From: Lactobacillus psittaci DSM 15354
GTDB lineage: Bacteria; Bacillota; Bacilli; Lactobacillales; Lactobacillaceae
DNA length: 64,000 bases
NCBI RefSeq assembly: GCF_000425905.1
Contig: NZ_AUEI01000004.1
Coordinates: forward strand, 186,001-250,000
Direction: 5' to 3'
Below are positions 1 through 7,359 of this stretch, one piece after another. Position 1 is the first letter of the stretch. Each line of letters starts with the position of its first letter. Both the position numbers and the translations under genes were made by a program. Under the pieces are notes generated by a model. It worked only from the letters and a program-made list of their open reading frames with translations, did not search any database and was not told the origin of the DNA.

Positions 1-260
1 CCTTGTGCAAAAATTGCCGCATTTATCGGTAATAGACTGAAACAAAAAGATTCCAAGTCTTGATTACTAACTAAAAAATCCAACTTAATAGTTAAGAAAT
101 CTTGCATAGGATATTGCTTGGTTAGTTTCTCTGCAAGCAAATCTGCTTTCTCTTGGTTATGGCTGTAATGAATATAAAGTGACCAGCCATTAGCTGCCAA
201 TTCACCACAAATTGACTGCCCTATTCCGCCAGTAGCTCCAAAAACTATTGCTCTTTTCAC
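1..260 (-). CDS. ymfI: YmfI-like short-chain dehydrogenase (partial, C-terminus off window)
   Basis: N-terminal 86 codons of an SDR-family oxidoreductase; the rest lies beyond the left edge. The product opens with a Rossmann beta strand and the motif GATGGIG, the NAD(P)-binding glycine loop, and later has a second strand followed by D (LDF). The start is a GTG directly after the TAA of the upstream M16 peptidase gene and in the same reading frame, with AAGGA a few bases upstream inside that gene. The ymfF-ymfH-ymfI order matches B. subtilis, where ymfI is annotated as an FabG-like reductase; its substrate is unknown. Assignment by synteny is firm, the reaction is not. Confidence 0.75.
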   Translation of the reverse strand, partial: MKRAIVFGATGGIGQSICGELAANGWSLYIHYSHNQEKADLLAEKLTKQYPMQDFLTIKLDFLVSNQDLESFCFSLLPINAAIFAQ

Positions 261-1496
261 TTATATCATCCTTGCATCATTATCAGCAATTATATAACAC
301 ATCTTGCTCTTATCAATAACTTCATCAACAAAATTAGCATAATCGTTAAACTTCACTTGACCTGCCTGGCGCACAAAATCTAAATAATCTTCACCCTTTA
401 GTGAAAAAGCTAAGAACTGATTTGCCAGTGCTTCGAGTGAGTCATAACTGCGAATTTCATTCCCTAATCCGCTTTTTAACAATAAGTCAAATTGAGCTTT
501 AGCTTGATTGAGTGATTTTATTGGCTTTTTCAATAATTTTGTTATATCAGAAACTACTTTTTGATAATTAGCACTAAATCCTGAAATTATAGCAAAATTT
601 CCATAACCAGTTGTTGTTATTTCTACTGATAATGGATTATTTAAATCACCATTGTTTATAGCTTCTTGCATGTAGCTACTCAATTCACCTATTTTTGATT
701 CTATCATTATATTTAGCAAAAACTCTGCTATCTCGCCCTGATATAACATTTTCTTAAAATCTGGTAATAATAACCCTAAACTAAATCCACTAGTGGCCAA
801 ATCTAATGATAGTTTACGATTGGATAACTTCCCCACTTCAATCTTAGGCTTATTTTTGGAATACTTTTTTGGAGAAAGCATTTTTGAATATTCTTTTGTA
901 AGATGTTCAATTTGCTTAATGGCATAATCACTAAAATCTCCAACCGCAATAAATTCCATATTACCTGAAGTATAAAAATTTTGATAACTTTCTTTCAAAC
1001 TATCTGCAGAAATACTAGCAATATCTTTCTTATTGCCAACAATATCAATTCCTAAATTGTTATTAAATAATTCACTCATTAGAGCATTATTTAAATTAAC
1101 CAATGGCTGATTTAAATACATTGCGGCTTCTTCTTGAATAATAGCGCGCTCTTTTTCAATTGAGTTCAGGCTAAAATATGGCTGACTAACAACTTGAAAC
1201 AACAAATCAATAATTCTTTTAGTATTCTTATTGCCACGAGCATAGAAGACCGTACGATCAAAAGTAGTATAGGCGTTATTAAAGGCTTGAATTTTAGTAA
1301 ACTCTTTACCGATATTGCCTGTATCCTTATTGAACAATTGATGCTCTAAAAAATGAGCTGTCCCAGGTATCTGCGGGTCAGCCGAGCCAAAATTTACCCC
1401 AATTGCAAAAAAATGTTCTTTAAAACCAGGTCTTAAAACTATTTGGGTAGTAAAGCCATTCTTAAAAACTTTTTTTATTGTTTGAATTTTTCTCAT
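261..1496 (-). CDS. ymfH: M16-family zinc peptidase, YmfH type
   Basis: 411-residue M16 (pitrilysin/insulinase-like) protein. The inverted zinc motif HxxEH is intact (H48, E51, H52 in HFLEH), and the distal glutamate ligand is expected in the EKERAIIQEEAAMY segment near residue 122. It is the catalytic partner of the neighbouring YmfF, which lacks the zinc motif. Such active/inactive M16 pairs usually form one heterodimeric clamshell protease. Its start codon overlaps the ymfF stop by 4 bases, which suggests translational coupling and 1:1 production. The biological substrate is unknown; related pairs have been linked to processing of small peptides or signals. Confidence 0.9.
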   Translation of the reverse strand: MRKIQTIKKVFKNGFTTQIVLRPGFKEHFFAIGVNFGSADPQIPGTAHFLEHQLFNKDTGNIGKEFTKIQAFNNAYTTFDRTVFYARGNKNTKRIIDLLFQVVSQPYFSLNSIEKERAIIQEEAAMYLNQPLVNLNNALMSELFNNNLGIDIVGNKKDIASISADSLKESYQNFYTSGNMEFIAVGDFSDYAIKQIEHLTKEYSKMLSPKKYSKNKPKIEVGKLSNRKLSLDLATSGFSLGLLLPDFKKMLYQGEIAEFLLNIMIESKIGELSSYMQEAINNGDLNNPLSVEITTTGYGNFAIISGFSANYQKVVSDITKLLKKPIKSLNQAKAQFDLLLKSGLGNEIRSYDSLEALANQFLAFSLKGEDYLDFVRQAGQVKFNDYANFVDEVIDKSKMCYIIADNDARMI

Positions 1497-2719
1497 TTTA
1501 AATAATAACTTTCAGTTAATGTCATCTTTTTAGCTAATTTTGATAAATCAGCTTTTTTGATACTCTTTATGCAGATTTCATTATCAACAATGTATTGTGG
1601 GAGCAATAAGTCTTGCATTTTTTTAGTAACTCGAAAAAATGGACTATCTTGCCCATTTTCAATTAAAGTTAAATAATTTTGCTTTACACTTTTTAGCAAA
1701 TCTCCATCAACATTGCCTAATTGTAAGTTCTGAATTTCATCTTTGATTATTTCAATTCCAGCTGACATTTTTTCGTGATTCAAGCCTGCTGAAACTAATA
1801 AAAGAGAATTGTTAACATATGCATCTGCTCGAACATAATATGCAGCACCTAACTTTTCTCTGACTTTAGCAAATAAAATTGAGTTATCAAGACCACCCAA
1901 ATATATTGCCAAAATTTTAGCAATCTTTCTTTCACGTGCATTTAATTCCGAATCAAAGCCAAAACCTAAGTTAACAATTGCTTGAGACAAGTTCTTTTCT
2001 TCAGTTTTGACAACTGGATCAGGCAAACTAGCGATAACCAAATCATTAGCACTAAAATCACGTTTTAAGCTGTATTCAGACAATTTGTCAATCAATAATT
2101 GACTTAAAGCATCTGAATTAACACCTATTCCAAAAATGGCTGCCGGTGATTTTTTTAGACTTTCAAAAAAGCGTCTAAGACTTTCAACATCCGCCGCTAA
2201 GATTTCGCTGATAGGTCCCATAAAACCATAGGTATAATCGCGTTCTTGATGATACCATTTCTTAAAAAATTGTTCAGTGGCATAATTCTCTGGATCACTC
2301 ATTGCAAGTTGATAATCTTCTGCTAATTGCCTCTGACTATATGAAATAGCATCAGCACTAAAATTAGGTTTCAGAACCAACTCACAAAACAAATCAACAA
2401 TCGCTTGATAATTATATTCTGCATCGAGTAATTCAAGCGGTTCAAGATAATTTAACGTATAGCGAATTAGTAACTGACATCCATAAATCTCAGTATTAAA
2501 ATTTATCCGTACATTATAGTTTTGCTCTAAAACGGTGTTCAAAGCTGTAATATTAGGGTACTTTTCACTTGAATTCGACTGTAGATTCGTCAACAAGTTT
2601 GCAAAAGCTAAGTTATGAGCAGTCAAAGGTAGCTTGAAATAAAGTGAAATTATTCCCGTTGCAAAATTTTTATTTTCATCAATAAAGATACTTGCATTCT
2701 GTAACTTATTGCTTAGCAT
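1493..2719 (-). CDS. ymfF: M16-family peptidase-like protein without zinc site, YmfF type
   Basis: About 408 residues, homologous in organisation to M16 peptidases but with no HxxEH motif in the N-terminal domain, so it is the presumed non-catalytic half of the YmfF/YmfH pair. The C-terminal half has the usual M16 features (for example the KVREKLGAAYYVRADAY region, corresponding to the substrate-contacting R/Y segment). I set the start at the ATG at 2719 and not at 2734: GGAGGG lies just upstream of 2719 with good spacing, while the 2734 ATG has none. The start lies inside the end of ftsK. Confidence 0.88.
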   Translation of the reverse strand: MLSNKLQNASIFIDENKNFATGIISLYFKLPLTAHNLAFANLLTNLQSNSSEKYPNITALNTVLEQNYNVRINFNTEIYGCQLLIRYTLNYLEPLELLDAEYNYQAIVDLFCELVLKPNFSADAISYSQRQLAEDYQLAMSDPENYATEQFFKKWYHQERDYTYGFMGPISEILAADVESLRRFFESLKKSPAAIFGIGVNSDALSQLLIDKLSEYSLKRDFSANDLVIASLPDPVVKTEEKNLSQAIVNLGFGFDSELNARERKIAKILAIYLGGLDNSILFAKVREKLGAAYYVRADAYVNNSLLLVSAGLNHEKMSAGIEIIKDEIQNLQLGNVDGDLLKSVKQNYLTLIENGQDSPFFRVTKKMQDLLLPQYIVDNEICIKSIKKADLSKLAKKMTLTESYYLK

Positions 2720-5099
2720 TATTGCCCTCCGCACTTGTAATCAATACTTGTCTAGGTTTTGAACCTTCTGATGGGCCAACGACACCTCGAGCCTCCATTT
2801 GGTCTATTATTCTAGCCGCCCGATTATAACCAATTCTAAAACGACGCTGTAACATCGATACACTAGCTGATTGTTGCTTAACTACTAGTTCAACAGCTTG
2901 ACCATATAATTCATCTTCTTCATCGGCTGCAGGATTACCAGAATCTGATTCTGCGCCTTTTTGCGGAATCATGTCTTCATTGTATTGAGCTTGTTGTTGT
3001 TGCTTCACAAATTCAACCACACGTTCAACTTCTTCAACTGAAATATATGCTCCTTGAACACGTTCAGGCTTAGCTGCTCCAATTGGCAAGTAAAGCATAT
3101 CGCCTCGTCCCAAAAGCTTTTCAGCACCTACTTGATCTAAAATTGTACGTGAGTCAACTCCACTAGATACTGCAAATGAAATTCTAGAAGGTACATTAGC
3201 CTTAATCAAGCCAGTAATAACATCAACACTTGGTCTTTGTGTAGCCAAAATCATATGAATACCAGCCGCTCTTGCCATTTGTCCTAAACGGACAATTGCA
3301 TCTTCCACATCATGACCACCAACCATCATAAGGTCACTCAATTCATCAACCACAACTAAAATAAATGGCAACTTATTCATTACTGGTTTAGTCTTATCAG
3401 CGTTATTTTGTTCAACTTTTTCGTTATATTCAGTAATATTGCGAACCCCACCAGCAGCAAATAACTTATAACGTCGTTCCATTTCTTTTACTGTTTTATG
3501 CAACGCGTTCGCAGCCAATTTAGCATCCGTTACGACTGGAATTAAAAGATGCGGAACACCTGCATAAACAGATAATTCCACCATCTTGGGATCAATCAAA
3601 ACCAATTTAACGTCATCTGGATAACTCTTCATTAAAATACTCGTTAACATTGTGTTAATAGCGACTGACTTACCAGAACCAGTTGAACCTGCAATTAACA
3701 AGTGAGGCATCTTAGTTAAATTAGTAGAAACAATTGCACCAGTTACATCTTTTCCTAGTGGAACATCCAATGGATTAGCCTTTGACTTTTCATCTTGGTG
3801 TAGCATAACATCCTTAAATGAAACAGAACTAGTAGTTTTATTAGGGACTTCAATTCCGACTAAAGGCTTTCCAGGAATTGGAGCTTCAATTCTAATGTCT
3901 TTAGCAGCCAAGGCTAACGCAAGGTCATCACTTAGATTTACAATTTTAGAAACCTTGACCCCAATTGCAGGTTGAACCTCATATCGGGTTATTGTTGGAC
4001 CCAAAATTGCTTTTTTAACAACAACTTCTACCCCGAAACTCTTAAAGGTCGACTCCAAAATCTGAGTGTTTTTTCTAATTAAGTCTTGATCACCAGATTG
4101 ATCTACCTTTTTTATTGGAGCAAGCAGATTCAGAGAGGGTTTAGTATAGTCTTTATGATTAGTATCGGGTTGAGAACTCGATTCTTTTTCTAATTCTGCT
4201 TTAGCATGCTCTTGCAGCATCTTTTGGTCTTCTGCTTCAAAGGCATGTGATTTAGGTAATTCATCCGTATAATCTTCTGTATCTGCTGGGGCTTGCTCTT
4301 TGACTTGATTTTTTTTGTTATCAGGAAAATCAAAAATTACATCATCATTTTCCTTAGTCTCTGTTTTTTTATTCGTATCAAAAACATCAGTGTCAGGGAA
4401 GGTATCATCAGTATTAGCTAAAGGATCTTGCAATTTTTCCCGATTGTCAGACTTTTTTTGCAAATATGCATCTTTAGCTTCGCCATACTTGTCGATGATT
4501 TTAGCTCCAGCATCTTTGTTTTTCTCGATAACCTTTTGACTTACAGATTGGAAGCCATGTAAGACTTGTAAAAACTTAACATCAAAAAACATTAAAAAAC
4601 CAACTATTATCCCAATAATAGCCAGCAAAGTAACCCCTAATTTACCAAATAGTGAATACATTGGAGTATAAACTAAAGTTCCTAGCATACCACCGCCAAC
4701 ATTGGTAGTAATATTAGCCCGTCCAAATTCACTTTCAATAGCTTTAATAAAAACATTAAAAAAGCCGTTATAAACAAATTCATGATCAAAATATTGACTT
4801 GCTAGTTCTACTATTAAACTTAAATATGCTAAAACAAGACCAAAATTGCGTTTAAAACCTAAGCGAGGGGGCTTAGAATAAATCAGCATCACAAAACCAA
4901 AGATAAAGAATAAGCCAGCCATAATTAAATAGCTGTCACCTACAAACAGGCGTAAGATATTTGCTAATTGTTTACCAATTAAGCCTAACTTGGCAAAAGT
5001 AAACATCGCATAAACGACGAGAACGATGCCAAAAACAGCCCATCTCAGCTCACGTTGTGAAACTGACGTTTTACTGGCTTTCTTTCTCCTTCTTGGCAT
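2706..5099 (-). CDS. ftsK: DNA translocase FtsK/SpoIIIE
   Basis: 797-residue membrane-anchored DNA pump that clears chromosomes from the division septum. Four hydrophobic segments occupy about residues 20-175. An acidic, lysine-rich linker follows to about 300, then the RecA-like motor with Walker A GSTGSGKS near residue 468, Walker B (LVVVDELSDLM) and the ATQRPS segment. A winged-helix gamma domain (about 730-785, RRFRIGYNRAARIIDQM) reads KOPS-like sequences. The linker is short compared with E. coli FtsK, as in other Bacillota. AAGGAG precedes the ATG. It is followed without a gap by ymfF and ymfH, as spoIIIE is in B. subtilis. Confidence 0.97.
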   Translation of the reverse strand: MPRRRKKASKTSVSQRELRWAVFGIVLVVYAMFTFAKLGLIGKQLANILRLFVGDSYLIMAGLFFIFGFVMLIYSKPPRLGFKRNFGLVLAYLSLIVELASQYFDHEFVYNGFFNVFIKAIESEFGRANITTNVGGGMLGTLVYTPMYSLFGKLGVTLLAIIGIIVGFLMFFDVKFLQVLHGFQSVSQKVIEKNKDAGAKIIDKYGEAKDAYLQKKSDNREKLQDPLANTDDTFPDTDVFDTNKKTETKENDDVIFDFPDNKKNQVKEQAPADTEDYTDELPKSHAFEAEDQKMLQEHAKAELEKESSSQPDTNHKDYTKPSLNLLAPIKKVDQSGDQDLIRKNTQILESTFKSFGVEVVVKKAILGPTITRYEVQPAIGVKVSKIVNLSDDLALALAAKDIRIEAPIPGKPLVGIEVPNKTTSSVSFKDVMLHQDEKSKANPLDVPLGKDVTGAIVSTNLTKMPHLLIAGSTGSGKSVAINTMLTSILMKSYPDDVKLVLIDPKMVELSVYAGVPHLLIPVVTDAKLAANALHKTVKEMERRYKLFAAGGVRNITEYNEKVEQNNADKTKPVMNKLPFILVVVDELSDLMMVGGHDVEDAIVRLGQMARAAGIHMILATQRPSVDVITGLIKANVPSRISFAVSSGVDSRTILDQVGAEKLLGRGDMLYLPIGAAKPERVQGAYISVEEVERVVEFVKQQQQAQYNEDMIPQKGAESDSGNPAADEEDELYGQAVELVVKQQSASVSMLQRRFRIGYNRAARIIDQMEARGVVGPSEGSKPRQVLITSAEGNNAKQ

Positions 5100-5122
5100 G
5101 TTTCTTTCTCCTTTATTTCAGT

Positions 5123-5518
5123 TTAAAAATTAGCTTCAAAATTCAAATTAACAGGTTGATCAAGCGCAACTTGTGTTATTTGATACGTTAAGGTTTCAAT
5201 ATATTCAACTAAAGGACGTGATAAAAGCTTATAATCCGCCTTATCCAAATCTTGGCCATCACCAAAATAATCCTTCAAAAACACCACTTGGGTAATCAAA
5301 CCTGAAACTGTAAATTCACCAGGTTCAGGACTAACTTCAAACGGTACAGCAATTTCAAAGTAACTACCACCCTTAGTTTCAACCGGCTGGTTTTGCTCGT
5401 CACGTTTTTCAACCTGTCTCAATGCAATATTTACTTCTGACTTTGTTTCAGGCTTTTCATTCATATCATAATGAAAATTACGAACTAAAATATCAGTTTC
5501 TTTTGTAAAATCAACCAT
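5123..5518 (-). CDS. DUF1149 family protein
   Basis: 131-residue acidic soluble protein recognised as the DUF1149 family of Bacillota; no signal peptide or membrane segment. The beta-rich pattern (YFEIAVPFEV, GEFTVSGLITQVVFL) recalls a SecB-like fold, which is my inference. I choose the ATG at 5518 (MVDFTK). AGGAG ends immediately before an alternative ATG at 5527, which is too close to use it, whereas the 5518 ATG has 9-base spacing. It is sandwiched between trmL and ftsK in an operon. Function unknown; a chaperone or envelope-linked role would fit the fold and context. Confidence 0.8.
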   Translation of the reverse strand: MVDFTKETDILVRNFHYDMNEKPETKSEVNIALRQVEKRDEQNQPVETKGGSYFEIAVPFEVSPEPGEFTVSGLITQVVFLKDYFGDGQDLDKADYKLLSRPLVEYIETLTYQITQVALDQPVNLNFEANF

Positions 5519-5519
5519 C

Positions 5520-6077
5520 TTATTCATCTCCTAAATTTCTTTCATATCGTTCGTGACGATTATAATCATCTTTCAATTTATCATTTTCATAGTGGTGACT
5601 AGTTTCAAGTCCTGGGAATTCTTGTTGTCTTAAAGCTTCCATTAACACCATCGCCACAGAATTAGATAAATTATAAGCTCTAATATGGTCAGACATTGGA
5701 ATTCTTAAATTCCGGTCATAATACTCTCGCATAAATGTTTCTGGTAAACCAGTTGTTTCTTTACCAAAGACAAAGTAATAATTTTTATTATCATCAGTAT
5801 ATTGAATATCAGTATATGACTTTGATGAAAATTTAGAAATTAAATACATTTCATCATTAGGACCTAAAGTATCTAAGAAGGCTTTCAAATCATCATGCTT
5901 GCGAATATCAACTTTATCCCAATAATCTAGTCCAGCTCGCTTCATCTTTTTATTATCAAGTTGGAAACCTAAAGGTTCAATTAAATCTAAGACAGTATTT
6001 GTTCCAGCACAAGTTCTCGCAATATTACCAGTATTAGCTGGCATAAGAGGTTCAAATAAAACAACGTGATTAGTCAT
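5520..6077 (-). CDS. trmL: tRNA (cytidine/uridine-34 2'-O)-methyltransferase TrmL
   Basis: 185-residue SPOUT (SpoU) methyltransferase of the short TrmL type, which methylates the 2'-O of the wobble base of leucine tRNAs with S-adenosylmethionine. The N-terminal PLMPANTGNIARTC signature is visible, as are the C-terminal knot motifs FVFGKETTGLP and RIPMSDHIRAYNLSNSVAMVL that bind the cofactor. There is no extra RNA-binding domain, consistent with TrmL acting as a dimer. The start overlaps the end of the upstream permease gene by 8 bases. The gene ends 2 bases from the DUF1149 start, so the three are co-translated. Confidence 0.93.
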   Translation of the reverse strand: MTNHVVLFEPLMPANTGNIARTCAGTNTVLDLIEPLGFQLDNKKMKRAGLDYWDKVDIRKHDDLKAFLDTLGPNDEMYLISKFSSKSYTDIQYTDDNKNYYFVFGKETTGLPETFMREYYDRNLRIPMSDHIRAYNLSNSVAMVLMEALRQQEFPGLETSHHYENDKLKDDYNRHERYERNLGDE

Positions 6078-7278
6078 GGTTATCTATATCTCCTTTATTT
6101 AATTCTATTTTCGAATTGTTTTGGGTCTCAAATAAATCCTCATCATTATAAAAACGTGATACTTCACGGAAGTAGTTAAACGAACGTGTCACAATAATTT
6201 TAATCACAGCATAAATTGGAATTCCAAAAATTACGCCCGGTAATCCCCAAACAGCACTTGCCCCAATCAATAACAAAATTGTTGTTATTGGATGCATCTT
6301 CATTCGATTACCAACAACAAAAGGACTAATAAATCTTGTTTCAATCGTTTGTTCAATTACAAATACAATCAAAACATTTATCAACATCCCCCATGAAGTA
6401 ATCGCTGCAATTATTAAAACTGGAATCAAGGCGATAAAAGTTCCGAAATATGGTATAAGCAACATAAAGGCAGCAAAAACTGCTAAAGCAGTTCCATATG
6501 GTAACCCAATTAAGTTATAACCAATAGCGTAGATGATTCCAACCCAAAAGGCAACTACAATTTGTCCTCTAACATAAGAGCCAACTGCCTCATTAATATC
6601 ATGTAACATGCTAGAAAATCCATCTTGCCATCTTCTAGGAGCGAACTGAGTTAAGTAAGCATTTAGTTTATGACCATCTTTAAGCATATAAAATAAAACA
6701 AATGGTGCGGTTAACAAGGTCATAAATACAACACCAAAGACGCTAACAGCAGAAGAAATATTGCTAATTGCTAAATTAGCCGTATCTTGCCATGATTTAA
6801 AGACATTTTTCTCAATATTATTGATTGCTGCAAATAAGTTACTCTTAATTCCTTTAAAATGACTATCATGCAATAAATCTTGAGTAATATTATTAATACT
6901 TTTCCAAATTTTGGGCCAATTTCTGACTAAAGAATCAACTTGACTTTGAATCAACGGAATTAGTGAATTAATCATCCAAATTAAAAGTCCAAGGACAAGC
7001 AAAAATAAAAGTAAAATTGTAACTATTCTCGGAACTTTAAGTTTTTCTTGAAAAAAATCTACAACCGGGTTCATAAGATAATATTGAACTGTTGCCAAAA
7101 TTATCGGTGGCAATACTGCAAATAAAAATATCCAAGCAGGTTGCAATACAAAAGAAATTTCATTAAATAACCAAATTATCAAAAAGAAAAGTAATATATT
7201 TAAAAGTGAAACCGTAAAACGATTATTCAAAAACCAATCTCTAAATAGGTTCATTCCTTTATTTTTCTTTTTTTCCAT
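6070..7278 (-). CDS. AI-2E family transporter
   Basis: 402-residue polytopic membrane protein of the AI-2E/PerM superfamily. It has paired N-terminal hydrophobic segments, a soluble central region (about 110-200), and a C-terminal membrane half with PYFGTFIALIPVLIIAAI and the GLPGVIFGIPIYAVIK signature. Members include putative autoinducer-2 exporters and Na+/H+ antiporters; substrate cannot be read from sequence. It is the first gene of the minus-strand operon leading to ftsK. The start ATG at 7278 has GGGG 9 bases upstream; the next ATG (7254) has AAAGGA too close. Confidence 0.9.
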   Translation of the reverse strand: MEKKKNKGMNLFRDWFLNNRFTVSLLNILLFFLIIWLFNEISFVLQPAWIFLFAVLPPIILATVQYYLMNPVVDFFQEKLKVPRIVTILLLFLLVLGLLIWMINSLIPLIQSQVDSLVRNWPKIWKSINNITQDLLHDSHFKGIKSNLFAAINNIEKNVFKSWQDTANLAISNISSAVSVFGVVFMTLLTAPFVLFYMLKDGHKLNAYLTQFAPRRWQDGFSSMLHDINEAVGSYVRGQIVVAFWVGIIYAIGYNLIGLPYGTALAVFAAFMLLIPYFGTFIALIPVLIIAAITSWGMLINVLIVFVIEQTIETRFISPFVVGNRMKMHPITTILLLIGASAVWGLPGVIFGIPIYAVIKIIVTRSFNYFREVSRFYNDEDLFETQNNSKIELNKGDIDNHD

Positions 7279-7317
7279 AAAAATAAACCCCTTTTTTCGT
7301 CTAAGAAAATTCTACCA

Positions 7318-7353
7318 TAAAAAAGACCCGCTTATCTTTTAAATAAGCGAGTC
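7318..7353 (-). terminator. Rho-independent terminator after the P-type ATPase gene
   Basis: On the minus strand an 11-bp hairpin (GACTCGCTTAT with ATAAGCGGGTC, one G-U) is followed by six T. It sits between the ATPase stop codon and the AI-2E transporter start, separating the two transcripts. Confidence 0.9.
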
Positions 7354-7359
7354 ACATAA

